NCBI GenBank assembly: GCA_016081115.2
Contig: CM071925.1
Span: forward strand, 9,590,441-9,654,440
Direction of reading: 5' to 3'
Origin: Rehmannia glutinosa
Taxonomy: Eukaryota > Streptophyta > Magnoliopsida > Lamiales > Orobanchaceae
Length of the DNA: 64,000 nucleotides
Shown here: piece by piece, positions 23,101 through 35,222 of the stretch
How the letters are laid out: every line of letters starts with the position of its first letter
How positions within the stretch are numbered: the first letter of the stretch is position 1
The notes under the pieces: generated by a model
What the model saw: only the letters and a program-made list of their open reading frames with translations
What the model was told of the DNA's origin: nothing
Databases searched by the model: none
Made by a program: the position numbers and the translations under genes

Positions 23101-23396
23101 TCGGAATCATTGTTCGATGGGAATTTTCATGAACCGTTTCTTGAAGGTTCATCAAGTGAACATATAGAAGGCAGTTAAGCATCCGAATCGCTTATAATAT
23201 TCTCGCTCGCATTTTGCATTGCCTTAAGGTTTCCCCGTCGGCTCTGCCTGCTCCTTTTCTTCATGTTGGTATTCCCAATATGAAACCAGTCAAGGTGTTC
23301 TTGTGCATACATCGTCAATATTTGACGATATGTCTGTAAGGGTACATCTCGGACATCGGTCCGGATCCATAATCTCGAGTAATTTCTCCTCACCAA
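20125..23396 (-). pseudogene. N-terminal polyprotein region (movement/capsid part) of the pararetrovirus
   Basis: Broken minus-strand frames cover the space between the primer site and the protease. The best preserved are 20610-20125 (161 codons), 22782-22363 and 23396-23175. By position these would be movement protein followed by capsid protein. I cannot point to a clean movement-protein motif or an intact CCHC zinc finger; a Cys/His-rich, basic stretch around 21800-21650 is the likely place for the latter. Assignment rests on gene order. Confidence 0.55.
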
Positions 23397-23449
23397 TTGT
23401 TAATTACATAAATATAATAAATTTAACTAAAAGTTCTTAATAAACCTAG

Positions 23450-23461
23450 GCTCTGATACCA
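23450..23461 (-). promoter_or_regulatory. tRNA-Met primer-binding site of the pararetrovirus
   Basis: The minus strand reads TGGTATCAGAGCCTAGG, the primer site conserved in caulimovirids for initiator tRNA-Met. It precedes the polyprotein region and marks the start of the linear viral map. Confidence 0.85.
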
Positions 23462-23867
23462 TTCTTGTGGCCCAAAGTAAAAGAGTTGGAGTACTGAAAA
23501 GATCAGGTCCTTTGAATAAAATTTGAAATATCTAGGGACCAAATTTGATAAACCAGTAAACATAGGGTACCAAAATTGATACATTCGAAAGTTTGGAAAA
23601 CCTTCTACAACCAGTCAACCGGTCATTTTTAACAGTTATTTAACGGCAGGTATCCGAATTGATTAAAACTCAAAACGTTGGGTACTAAAACTGATTAAAC
23701 TGAAACCTTGGGATCAAAACTGAAAACTAGGTATATTTGAGGTACTAAAACTGAAAATAACCCTAATTCAAGTCTACTAAAATAATACTACTATGGAAAA
23801 AAAAAAGGACAGTTCACAAGTGTCTACACTAGACAACTAAACAGATAGGCTTCAGGTGTGATTTTAA

Positions 23868-25090
23868 TAGGGGTGTGCATGGGACTCGGAGATCACCAAA
23901 TTCGAACCGATATCCGAACCAAAAAATATTCGAACCGAAAATATCCGTTGACTTTTTGACTTTCCCCGAACCGAACCGTCCCGAATATTTTCATGGTACG
24001 TACGGTTTTGGAGATTTTTCAAATATCCGTACCGAGAACCGTACCGAACCATACCCAACTATACCGATTTTAAAATAAATTTTATATATACACATATAAT
24101 ATTTTTATCTTATATATATTTTGATATTGAATTAACTAAACATTTCTTTGAAATTCAGTACTATATAATACTAAAAATTATCAAATTAGAAATTTGGCAT
24201 ATTTTTACCAATATATCAAATGAATAATTGAATATATATTTAATTAACTAATAGTTACGTCATATTAATTTATTTAAATGAACCCAATAAATGAAAGTAA
24301 TTAAAATCATATTTAATTTATAGAAAATGTTTAAATTTGATGATATTTTACTTATTAAGAATCATAACTAGACTCGTCCTCTAATCAAGAAAATTAATTG
24401 AATTAAAATTAGTTAAATTATTAGTACATTGCACATAAACTAGAGCAATCGCCTACTTAAGAAATTAAGACATTGAGACTATATATTTTTGTTTTATATT
24501 AGTTTATCAAAGTTATTAGCGAATTATATATTTCTTATTTCAAGAGCCCATGACAATGTACCAAGATTATAGAATATTATTGTGCAATTGGTCTACTAAA
24601 TTTTTCATTCTTTGAGATTCTACACTTACTACTAATACAAATGACATAATATCTGAAACATATTATGTTAAAATCGAAAAAGAAAAATCAATACTTTTAA
24701 CTATAAATTAGATGAAAATGATTTAAAAGTTAAATTGATATTGAACTAATACGTAGTATAGTCTATATCATGAAAGAAAGATTTAGAATTACAATATTAA
24801 AAATTAAGCACTTAAATATGAATTAAAGAAATTTTATTTACAAGTTAAATATAAAATATCAAAAAGTTAAGTTCGTATAGTACTAATAGTTTTAGAATGT
24901 ATTTTTGAAACTGCACTAAAAAAAAAAGATTGAAAGTATAACTGAATCTCCATCCCGAATCGTACCGAACTTTCGGGACGGAGATTTTTTTTATGGTTCG
25001 GTTCTGGTGATTTAATTTTGGGATCTCCGAACTTCGGTATGGTTTTGGAAATTTCTAAATCTCCGGACCGGACCGGGCCGTGCACCCCTA
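23868..25090. mobile_element. Non-autonomous hAT element, 1.22 kb
   Basis: Inverted ends TAGGGGTGTGCA and TGCACCCCTA, with a perfect 8-bp duplication GATTTTAA (23860-23867 and 25091-25098). Subterminal CCGAACC/GGTTCGG-type repeats are typical of hAT elements. The interior is AT-rich with no transposase. Confidence 0.93.
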
Positions 25091-25098
25091 GATTTTAA

Positions 25099-26016
25099 TG
25101 AATGATGCTGCATTCAAGAAGTATAGTGTAGGTACCGTTTTTCCAAAGGTGTAGCTAATGAAGATTATTAAATGTTATTGTATATCTCATAATGTAGATT
25201 AGTTAACTCTAATGTATGTTTATTCTCGAAAGAAATGTTATATTTCAAAATTATGTTTCATTTTCTATTCTACAACACGAATTATTATCGCATATTTAAA
25301 AAACTACAATATTAATTTTTAAGCATAGTGGGATTTTATAAATTAAGTGATATTCATTAAAAAAAAAACATGTGGTAATTAATTATCCATGCAATGAAAT
25401 AGAAGATAAAACATAATTTAGGAATAGCAGACCCATCGCATATTTTCTTGTCCCGGAACAAAAAATTATTTTGATTGATGAGTTAACAAATTTGATCGTC
25501 AATTAAAAAAATTATATTAATTGGTTACTTATTTTCAAGTAAAAAATTGTTTTCAAGCTTTGTGAATATAGAGCTTCGTTAGTTCGTTTATAAAAGAAAA
25601 ATAATTTTATTAATTAATTCAAACTAGCAATACATCAATGGAAGACAGAAACAACTCTGTTAAAAATCATAATATATAAAACTATGAACATATTCATAAC
25701 ATCTATGTTAATAACAAAAATCAGTTTAATTCCTATAGTTTTGAAATTTTTACAGTGCATATAATATTCATGATTCATATATCTGCAATTTATTGAAGAC
25801 CATAATCTGATTTATTATCTATATCCGTCGGATTGAAAACTTGATTTTTCGAGCCATCTACACAAGAAAAAACGCAGCACCAAGGCGATGAGATGGTAAG
25901 ATGTATATGATTGTATTTTCACATGTCATTTCCTGTTTTCCAACATTCTGAAAGTTGTGTTTATGTTTATTTGGGGAAGTTTTCAGAAGAAATTGAGTCA
26001 TTCTCATGAATTTGAT
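25099..26016. other. No gene seen
   Basis: AT-rich spacer between the hAT element and CACTA-2; no recognisable coding or repeat structure. Confidence 0.5.
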
Positions 26017-26029
26017 CACTACTACAAAA

Positions 26030-26420
26030 ATGTTGATAGACACCGGTTTTAATCCGGTGTCTATTAGTAAAACAACCGGTGTTAGAACCACTAGTGTTAA
26101 AAGTCTGAACTTTTTGACAGCGGTTTAGACCGGTGTCATTTCAATGAAAGACACCGCTTGTGAACCGGTGTCCTAGAGATAAAATATCCGCTTTCTAAGG
26201 CCCTGATGTTAAAGGTTTTTGTATTTGACATCGGTTTGAAATCGGTATCTTTTGATGAATAGACACTGCATCAAAACACTGGTTTTACACCGGTGCCGTT
26301 TCTTCTAAAGACACCAGCTAGAAACCGCTGTCTATGGTGAATAGACATCGCTGGTTCACACCGGTTTTAAACCGATGTCGTTTAATTCAAAGACATCACA
26401 TCAAAATCGTTGTCTTAATG
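26030..26420. repeat. CACTA-2 left subterminal repeats
   Basis: Repeated GACACCGGTTTTAAnCCGGTGTC-type imperfect hairpins, matching those at 55030-55320. Confidence 0.85.
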
Positions 26421-26739
26421 TTTTTAGAAGCAGTTTTAAAAGGATTTACGCAAAGACACCTGTCCAAAGCTGCAAAAAAATCCATATAAATAAACAGTTC
26501 ATTATGAACTCCAATTCTAGCAACCATATAAGTTCACTATCAATTAAACATGAAATCCATTAATACTAAAGTCACCAATAGCCAAAATCCAACAAAAAGT
26601 ACTAGTAGTGAAGTTTCCTTTCGATAAAACAACTAAAAATTCATAATCCAATTCCATCAGCTAACAAAAAGACTATATAATTCAACTAAAGGCAACAAAA
26701 TCCATATGATCAACATAGCTCATGTCATTCAAGCTTTCA

Positions 26740-26808
26740 AAAATGCTCAAGCTTCTCCTACTCAACTTTTAACCTTTGTTTCTCGTCACGAAGCTCATTC
26801 TTCTCAGC
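26740..26808 (-). pseudogene. Captured exon of an ILR3/bHLH104-type bHLH transcription factor
   Basis: After a TTTGTAG acceptor the minus strand encodes AEKNELRDEKQRLKVE, a stop, then EKLE. This is the signature leucine-zipper segment that follows the bHLH domain in subgroup IVc iron/auxin-related bHLH proteins. The DNA-binding basic region and the C-terminus are absent, and a stop interrupts the exon. It is the captured fragment nearest the left end of CACTA-2. Confidence 0.8.
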
Positions 26809-27580
26809 CTACAAACATACAAACATAGTTGAATGATTTAGCCATTAATGAAAAAAATAAATAAAATTATGAGAGGCTCAATTCCTTGAAACTCTTATAG
26901 AATCATGCCAAAACAAACATAATCATTAGAATTAAAATGTGTTGGGATGAATCCTATGTGAAGTACATCATCATTTACACAAATGACAGAGCATTTGAAG
27001 GACATCACGTTTACTGTTCAGCCAATGAAGTAAATATAATTTCATAAGAGAAGATTGAAGGGGTAAAAATATTAACTTTTTTTACAAATAAATAAATAAA
27101 TACAGTAATTAATCCAGCGCACACACATGTTTGGAAAGATTATTTTACATATTTTTATATTTTTATATTATTTTAAAAGTTATTATTTAAAGAAAGTTGA
27201 CTACCAAAAATAATAAAATAACAAATATTTATCACTTATTATTATACATATGTTTTTGTTCCTTGACCATGAAAAGAGAAAACCCTAGTCATATTTCAGT
27301 ACCTAGATTTGTCTCCTTTTTTATTTTTTTACTTTTGAAAGAAACCAGTATTTTTTTTTCTGTGTCTCATTTTGCATGCTAACACATACTGAAAATAGAA
27401 AGACAAAAACCCCAAAACAAATGAATTGTTCAAAACTTTTATCTTGGTACACATTTACACACTACTAATGGAGGCACTTTTTGTTTCAAAACTTTCTCCT
27501 CCTAGCTTCTCTGGTTTTATCTCTCTTATCTCCCTCTCCATTCCTTAGTCCAGCCGTCCCTTTCTTCATCTACAAGTCTT

Positions 27581-30500
27581 TGTCACGCCCCAAACGCGAC
27601 GCGACGGCGATCAATCACTTAAACAGAAATAAACCCAACATTCTAGAAAATGATGCAACAATCCCAAGTGAAACAAGGTCTAAAGCAGCGGAAAAACTAC
27701 AAGTACAACAAGATTACAATTACATCCCAACAACTAAATAGCTTACAGTCCAGAACTAGGAATAAAGTACACATCATATCACAACTTAAGTGTCAAATGG
27801 GTCCTACGCCCTTCAATTACAGTCCAGAATTTCAAAGGAAATAAAAGAGTCCAACATCAGAAAAATAAAAGAATATAGTCCAACAACATAGATAATAATA
27901 GGAAATGAGTTCAACGGGCGGAGCTCGAGAGTTCAATCCAAGGCAGGTTCAGCTTCTTCGACAAAGTCATCTTCTAAGGTTAGAAAACAGGAGGGGGTGA
28001 GACAGAAATCTCAGTGGATTGGGTGATCGTGTGCAAGTGTGGTGATATATATAGTTAATGCGAGAAATTTAGTTGTATGAAAACGCGTGAGAGATGATGC
28101 ATGAATTCACACATAGTCCACAAGTGTCGTGAAAAATATATTTATGTAATATACTTATACAGTTTAAGAAAACATTTGTGGTCACACATGCACTATGGTT
28201 CAAGCGATCGGGAGGATTGCGTGCGGTTTGTAACGCCAATCCTATGCAAGGCAAGTAGCGATTCGTCGGTTTGTAGCGCCAACCTATGCATATAAGTAGC
28301 GGTTGCGTCACGGTTTGTAGCGCCAACCAAATGGGTCCGATTAACTCGGAATCATGTGGATCGACAAATGATTCCTTCGTTCTTCCTTGTAACTCCCGAG
28401 TAAGATGGTCCAAGACCACCTTATCGCTCCGTAGGCAAAGACAAAATCCACGTGGAGCTAGCAAGGCTCGGATGTCATAATCATGATTATACCTCAAGTA
28501 CTACGACCCGCTTCCCTTGGACAAACTCCGTCCCTCGGTTGCGGGATTAGGGCGATGGGGCGGAGAGTGGAATAGCGGCCGAGCTGCCGGTTTCATCCCG
28601 GCGTATCCATTCCGACTGTGAGCTCGACACACCAAGTTGACTCAGCAGGAAATTAAATACACGTTCAGGCAGTCAACCAGACAGTCGAGTATATTGATTC
28701 GGGAAGCAGTTCATGAAAAGTTTTCGAAAATTTGCGTAAGGTAATTATGGCGTTGGTGGAGTTAATTGGATGAAGATGATTATCGGGAGGATAAGAAATC
28801 TTCGATATCTTGAAAGATTAGGAGGAACATAAGTTCTGTTATAGATTCAAATCGCAAGACAAGAAAGTCGCCCGCGATCGGGTATTAATCGGCCAAGGCG
28901 GTCCGATAAGTCAAGGATTTTTGAGAAAATAAAATATTTTAATTAAGAATTGAAGTTAGAGGGTCCAGGGCTGTTTTAGAAAAAAAAAATTGAGTTAGGT
29001 CCTTGATAAAAAGAAAATTTTCAATTTAGCCGCATTTTGTAAAAACCAATACTTTTGGGGTTAAAATTGAATAAATAAATATCCCGACCATGAAAAATTA
29101 TGATGTCAGTTCCTAAACTTTCCAAATTGTTCAGAGATTCAGGTTTTTGAAGTTTTGAGGTCGAGTTTTTTATAAGATTCTCATATTGGCCCCAAATTTG
29201 TTAAAATTACCATTTCGGGCTCTAAGTTTAAAATAATTGGAACTCACAAACCGGAAGGGCTTTTAATGTGATTCCAGTTTTTAAAAGAAGCAAGTATAGG
29301 TCCCTTAACTTTTGAAAATCCCATTTTTGTCCCATTTTGAAATAATTGCTTTTAAGGCTTTTAGGGGTCCAATTGTTATGAAACTTGAACCTTGGGTCCA
29401 AGATATAATTATGTTATAGTTAAATTAGTATTTCCAGGTGCATGGACTGCATAATTCCTAGAAATTGTATTTTGGTCCTCAAGTTTAATCTTTTACAATT
29501 TGGTCCCTCAATTTTTATAAAATTACTTTCCAAGCTCTAAACACTTGGATTTTTGGAATACACTTAAAATATGTTATTTCCAGTCCCTTAAGAATTAAAA
29601 TTTCAAAATTTAAAATTAGGGTCTGGTACAGTTTCGAAATTTGCAAAATAGCCCTTGAACTTCTCAAATTTTAAGGGTTGATTTTATTTATCTAAAAACT
29701 CTTAAAACTTTAATAAAATGTCAAAACATAATTTTTGAACCTGAGTTCAGTCCCAAAAATCTAAAATTATAGAGGAGTCCCTTAAGTTTTATTTTCTTGC
29801 AATTAAGTCCACCAACTTTCTATTTTTGCATTTTAAGCCCAAAAATTGAAATTTAATCAATTATGCTCGACTTGTCCAGGTTATAAATCATTCAAAATAT
29901 AGATTTCAAGAGTCATACACATACATATCCTTCTCATATAAAATTTCATCAAGTATAACAATAAAATGTGCATGTATGCCCTATTTTTCGATAAATCACA
30001 TTTTTGAGCAACACTTGAGAATTTTTCCAACTTGATACAAGAAAATAGAATGCAATATATAATATATATCTCAAGTGCTCAATAACAAAATACTACATGC
30101 ATATTTTCAATTTAAAACACCTAGAAGTTGAAAGGATTTTTCCACCCACCTTAAAGATTGGTTTGTTGGTGAAAATGGGATAAATCTCTCTCGATGAAGG
30201 AGTGACTTAGGTCAGCCTCTAAGTCAAGGAATATAAAAAAATATAGGAGTTATAAGAATGTGGTTAAAAATTTAGGGAAAAGAATAAGATGGTGAGAAAA
30301 TTGGAAATACTACACTTACCTTGTGTAGTGAGTAAAATGTAACTAATAATGGCTTCCAAGTATAAGGTTTTGGTCACCCTTAATGTCAACCTCCAAGGTC
30401 AGCCCCTAAAACTCCAAAAATGAAAATGGAGTGTCAAAATTTGAAAAATAGAAGAGAAGAAGAAAGTGTATTAAAAATTCCATTTCTTACCTTATAGTCC

Positions 30501-31540
30501 AACTTCTTCACAATTTTTCTTCAAGATGACTAGTCTCTTAACTTCTTCAAAGGTCTTCTAGGTATACCTCAAATTCAAAAATCAAACTTAAATTAGAAGG
30601 TGAAAGAGGTGAGCTAGAAGGTATAAGAATAGATTGAAGAAGAAAAATTCTTACCTTGTGTAGTGTATATGGTTCGAATTTTTGAAGAAAATGGGAGATG
30701 AATTCTTGAAGTTTTGGTTAAGTGTTAGTGAAGAAGATGAAGAATAGGTAGAGAGATGTAGGAGGATTTTTAGAGAGAGGTAAGAGGAATTACAAGACTT
30801 AGAAGAAATTTGGTGTTGGTGAAATGAAATGGGAAGAATAAAAATTTTGTTTTGTTTTGATTAAATGATAAGTTAGAGTAATAATTGAGGGAATTAGGGA
30901 AGAAAGTAATATTTAGGCAACTTTATTAGGGACAATTAGCCAAAATGCTAATCTTAGGGGGGAATTTTTAAATTGGTCTTGTTTGACCAATTGGATGATT
31001 GAAATGGTGGGATTAATTTAAGATGTAGGTTTGAATTAATGGTGTAAAAATACACAAGGTGTACATGTACAAGAGTTGGGAGATATTTCTACACCAAAAA
31101 AATACACCAATGCCGTCCCCCTAAGGGTATTTTGGTAATTCCACATATTATTTTTTTCCCAAAATTGATGATAATAGATGAATAAATATCAATCTCCAAA
31201 ATAATTAGTGATTTCCTTGATCACTTATAAGTCTCATGATCCCTTAATCTAAATCGAATTCTTAATTCTATAAATTATAAATCCCTAAAATAAATAGTCT
31301 ATTAAAATTGTAAGGTGACTAATACATACACCAATAATAATAATGATAATCATCCAAGTGATCATAAATGCGAATTAAAATTAATAAATGATTATGATCA
31401 CAAATAGAATTTAAAAGAATTAAATGCAAAATATATTTATCATTAATATCTACCAGTCAAAGTGACGCGGGAAAATAGTCAAAATAATACAAAGACGATA
31501 CGAAACAAGTACATGATCGAATAAAAATTGGGGCTTCACA
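27581..31540. mobile_element. Solo LTR, 3.96 kb
   Basis: It starts TGTCACGCCCC and ends GGGGCTTCACA, and is flanked by GTCTT on both sides (27576-27580 and 31541-31545). No primer site, polypurine tract or internal region follows, so it is a solo LTR left by LTR-LTR recombination. Its ends resemble the 2012-11094 LTR. From about 28900 to 29870 it consists of degenerate phrases such as GCAATTTAGTCCCT. It carries no coding frame of note. Confidence 0.92.
28216..28330. repeat. Short direct repeats inside the solo LTR
   Basis: Three copies of a GGTTTGTAGCGCCAACC phrase are separated by ATGCAnnnAAGTAGCGGTT-like spacers, at a period of about 45 bp. Their location within the LTR suggests promoter/enhancer repeats; function is unproven. 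Confidence 0.6.
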
Positions 31541-32654
31541 GTCTTGGCCGGCGTCGGTAGTTGCTAGTTCACTCCTCCTTCTCCATGGCGTTTTTCACAG
31601 ATCTTGTCTTGTGGTGCTCTCTTTTGAACACCAAAATCATGTTTCCTCAACTTCAAAGCCCTCAAGATGGAGATGCTTGGTCTTGTGCTCGTTTTTGCTG
31701 TATTGGGGTTGTTTGGAGCGTGTTAGCGGCGGATCTGTGGTGCTTCGTTTTTTTTCTGAGGAGAGGGCGGAGGTGGACCTGAGGCGAAACGGCGGCGACA
31801 ACGAAGATAGGATTGGAGACGGGTTGGGATGTTGGACGTGGAGAGGGGGTGGTTGCCGTTTGTTGGTTTTTCCCCCTTATTTTGGTTTATTTTTTCTTGG
31901 TTGCCTTTGTTATTTGGTTTGCTGTTCTCTTTTTAGTTTCTTTTTTTTTTTGTTAGATTATAGATTGTTTTGTTGTTTTCTTTTTTTCTGTTTTTTTTTT
32001 TTTTGGTTTTTTTCTTTTGGTTTTTTTGTGTCCCATCCTTCACTCCTCCACAACCGCCACCCTCATCTCTCTCCCCTCCCTCTCTCTCCTTCCCCCTCCC
32101 TCTCCCCCTCAATGTTTTCTGCTGGAGGGCAGACGATGGCGGTTCCTTGTGATTTTCGGAGGTGACCGTTATTTCTGTTCCAGGGTGAAAGCGGGTCGGA
32201 GCTCCACGGAGGTGTCTTAGAGCTGAGTAGATGATGGGCTGCAGCAGTGGATTTGTGTGAGGGAGAGACATTTTTTTGTATTTTTTTCTCTTGTTTTTTA
32301 GCTATTGTCGTTGTTTTCTTATTTTGTTTGTATTTTCTTTTCCCGGTTGATTTGCGAAACTCATAGGCGGATCAGTTTTTTCTGTTCTATTGTATGTAGT
32401 GGTTGCTCGTGCCCGACTTCAGGTTTATTTTAGTGTGTTACAGTCTCCATTAAGGAGTGTTGAAGTCTCCCGACGTGGAGTGTGTTAGTTTGGGGTGTGT
32501 AGTTTTTAAGTCCGTGTGGTGAATCTGAATTGGTCTTACCAATTCCCCGCTTGGCTCTTAGTTAGTCATGTCGGCTCTTAGCCCGTTGGCTACGATTGTA
32601 GTTGTAATTTTAGTTTTTGAGTTATTCTAATATAATACTATCGTTCGGAAAAAA

Positions 32655-33117
32655 AAAGAAACCATTTTTTTTAAATAAGATCCAATACATTAGCATATAC
32701 CTGAATAGCCCCATTTGATCAAAGCCAAACACATTGCAAACCAATTTCTTAATCAAATTCATCAACAATAGAAGCAACTCACAATTAATGGCACACGTAC
32801 ATTAGACAAGCTAAAACTAACACTTGAATATAATAATGTCGGATAAATTCAGGTTCACCCACAAAACTAAACGAATATAAAACAAAGGGAAGAAATTTGT
32901 TTGAGGTGCCAAAAAGCGTCGTCACCAGGCTTCTTGATGTTGGGGACCTTGGAATTAGAACTGGAACAAGAATTCTAATTTCGACTGTCTGTATAGTAGT
33001 CGCTGCCAAAAAGAGAGTAGACAAAAAACACAAAAACCAGTTTTACTACTGGCTTCCATTGTCGTACGGTATGTATCTGTGGTCCTTGGCAGCATTCTTC
33101 CTCCTTTTGTTCTCGAT
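32655..33117 (-). other. CACTA-2 core segment, possible captured C-terminal exon
   Basis: Core sequence between two insertions. Adjoining the retroelement at 33117 the minus strand can encode IENKRRKNAAKDHRYIPYDN followed by GSQ and a stop, which looks like a real basic C-terminus. The frame does not clearly match the exon on the other side of the insertion (39664-39835). I do not recognise the protein. Confidence 0.3.
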
Positions 33118-33939
33118 TGTTGGGTATCTATCTGCCTCTAAAATAGATTGATACACAAAGTACCAAGTACAAATACAGACTCAATAAGAAGCCTATTATA
33201 CAGATTAAAACTCTAGACACTTTTGAGAAATTAAAGTACAAGAAATGTACAGAAAATTACAATGAAACAGAAAAATTAACACAAGGTAAAAATGTAAGGG
33301 ATAAAACCCTAAAACCGAAATATAGTAGAGATTTCGGCTCAGGACCAGTTTTCCCAAAAAAACCACCACGGTAAGTCACCAGAGAAATCCGCAGAACCAC
33401 AAGAACAGAGGCGGACCACAAAGCCTTGCCCTAAACCTCACAAAGAACCCAGATCCTCACCCAGAGACCCGAGAAAAAGCTCGAATCACCAAACCCTAGT
33501 TCCTCCCAGAAACCCTAGTTTTGACCCCAACTTGATTCGTACACAAAGGATGTGAACTAGTGAAGAAGACACTCAAGATGTCAAAACACTCAAGATTTCA
33601 CGAAACTCCGGTATGAGAGATCGGATTTCACGAGAGGAAGAAAAACCCCGGGAAGATTCGAGAGAGTGAAGAGCGAGAGAGAGAGATGAGAGAGAGTGGG
33701 AAAGCACAGAATGAGGATTAGGGTTCTGATAGAACCTTTTAATAGTCCCGGATGAACGGCGATCAAGTAGTAATATCCAAAGGCTCGAGATTGCACAAAG
33801 GGGATCCGCGGACTATTAAACGGGTTCAGCAACCCGAACACACAACCCGGGTATCTCAATGGGATTGGGAATGGGCTTGGAGGCTTTGGGCTGCATTTGG
33901 GCCAACCCATAGAAAGACAAATGGGCCAATTACACAACA
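33118..33939 (-). repeat. Copia A 3' LTR
   Basis: About 822 bp, highly similar to 38848-39663. A polypurine tract (minus strand AAAGGTGGAGAT) directly abuts its edge at 33940-33952. Confidence 0.92.
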
Positions 33940-34497
33940 ATCTCCACCTTTGGCTCATTGGATTTCATTAGACAAACCGGGAAAATTTAAACTGGTCATC
34001 ATCATCGCCGAGTGCCTACCAAAGACACACCAAGTAGGACTTTACTATAATAAGCACTGAGCCCATTATAGTACCAACAAACACTTAAGTAAGCTGGTTT
34101 TAAGTGTCAGACTTAAACAAGCACAAGCAAGTTTTAGTCCAACTAATTTTGAACTCACAAGCAAACACACAGTAAGCCTGCAAGCCCAGGGTAATCACCA
34201 AAGGGACAGACTAGTCTCCAGTGTCAAAATTTAGAATTTTCAAACAAGTTTTAAACTTTGATAAGGGTAGACACTTAGTACCCATATCGCCAGGTTGTAT
34301 TCGGATGCCACTTTTTCAAGACGATAAGTCCTTTAGAAACAATATCCCTTATAAAATGAAATCTAACATCAATATGTTTTGTTCTCATGAAAAACTGGAT
34401 TCTTACAAAGTCAATACAGTTAGGAGTCGAAAAATACAACAACATTTTGTTTCGAAAACCAATTTCGAAATAAGTCCTTTAAGCCATAAGGCTTCTT

Positions 34498-34815
34498 TTA
34501 AAGCTTCAAATGATCGCAACATATTCGATTACGTGGTAGGCGATTGCCACAATGTGTTGCGATTGGGACTTCCAACTTATACAAGAACCACACAAAGTAA
34601 AAACATAAGAGGTTGTTGATTTTCTCGTTATCTTTATCATTTGCATAGTTGGAATCCACATATCCTTTTAAAACAACACCAATTTTACACTTAGAAAATT
34701 TAAGGCAATAATCGATAGAATGTCTAAGATATCTCAATAACCACTTCAAAGCATTCCAATGCACCAATCCAGGATTAGACATAAATCTACTAAGGCAAGA
34801 AACAAAGATAGGCAA
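34498..34815 (-). pseudogene. Copia A RNase H remnant
   Basis: The minus strand encodes SRFMSNPGLVHWNALKWLLR, then YLRHSIDYCLKF and GYVDSNYANDKDN. This is the copia RNase H start, where VDSNYA corresponds to the usual (S/D)D(S/A)D(Y/W)AG motif. The rest is frameshifted. Confidence 0.85.
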
Positions 34816-34970
34816 TGTCGGGTCTAAGATCGACCATTAAGTACATAATGATCCAATGGCATTAGCATAGGGAATGTTTTGCATAGAAGAGATTTCAAGA
34901 TCGTTTTTAGGGGTGATCCCTACTTAAAACAAAGTGAGAAGCAAGAGGACATTCACAGATTTTGCATTAC

Positions 34971-35222
34971 TCATAGAGAATTTTTGTAAAATTTTCTCAA
35001 CATATGAAGATTGATGAAGATAGAGCACGAGTTATTTCTATCCCTATCAATATTCATACCAAGTATTTTCTTAGCATCACCTAAGAATTTCATGTCAAAT
35101 TTAGCACTTAAGCGATTTTTAACATGATCAATAGCCTTAATGCATGGTCCAAAAAAGCATATCATCCACATAGATCGGAAGAAAACAGGAGACATAGCAT
35201 CAAGTTTGAAATACGAGTGCAA
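34971..35222 (-). pseudogene. Copia A reverse transcriptase remnant
   Basis: The frame encodes SMWMICFFGPCIKAIDHVKN, where a (V)DDM-type catalytic box has decayed, then KFDMKFLGDAKKILGMNIDR, the post-catalytic copia motif (F.MKDLG....LGM.I.R). Upstream RT motifs (about 35230-35850) are scattered over frames. Confidence 0.85.

Larger units (their letters stand above)
16240..23461 (-). other. Endogenous caulimovirid-like pararetrovirus, near full length, decayed
   Basis: Read on the minus strand the order is: tRNA-Met primer site (23450-23461), a long broken polyprotein region (about 23396-18040) ending in aspartic protease, reverse transcriptase and RNase H, then a second ORF region (17965-16576). 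A 35S-like promoter (16562-16485) and polyadenylation signals (16433, about 16275) follow. No LTRs flank it and no integrase is seen, which separates it from Ty3 elements. About 7.2 kb is close to a unit-length caulimovirid genome. One long ORF plus a downstream ORF resembles the florendovirus type, but that genus call is inference. The frames are broken in most places, so no infectious potential is implied. Confidence 0.88.
15702..23763. mobile_element. Mutator-like element (MULE), 8.06 kb, enclosing a pararetrovirus copy
   Basis: Long degenerate inverted termini: the left starts GGGATAATTTCATTTTTCAT and the right, inverted, starts GGGTTATTTTCAGTTTTAGT. Both continue into AGnTTnGGTACC-type subterminal phrases for about 200 bp. 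A perfect 9-bp duplication TAATTCAAG flanks the element (15693-15701 and 23764-23772), the length typical of MULEs. No MURA transposase is visible. The interior from about 16240 to 23461 is viral, so either a short MULE was entered by the virus or the MULE captured it. A related right terminus is seen near 7868. Confidence 0.85.
27360..32654 (+). mobile_element. Possible LINE-derived retroposon hosting the solo LTR
   Basis: When the solo LTR is removed, a C/T-rich stretch (27481-27580) joins GC-rich sequence (31546-32640) that ends CTATCGTTCGG plus an A run at about 32648, as in plant LINE 3' ends. Similar GAAACCA(GTA)TTTTTTTT phrases at 27340-27358 and 32656-32670 may be target duplications. 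No ORF2 motif is present, so this would be a deletion derivative. Boundaries and class are tentative. Confidence 0.35.

Noticed and set aside
31611..32165. 184-codon plus-strand ORF
   Set aside because: Low-complexity Phe/Leu/Cys runs from T-rich sequence and no domain; it lies in the presumed LINE-like sequence.
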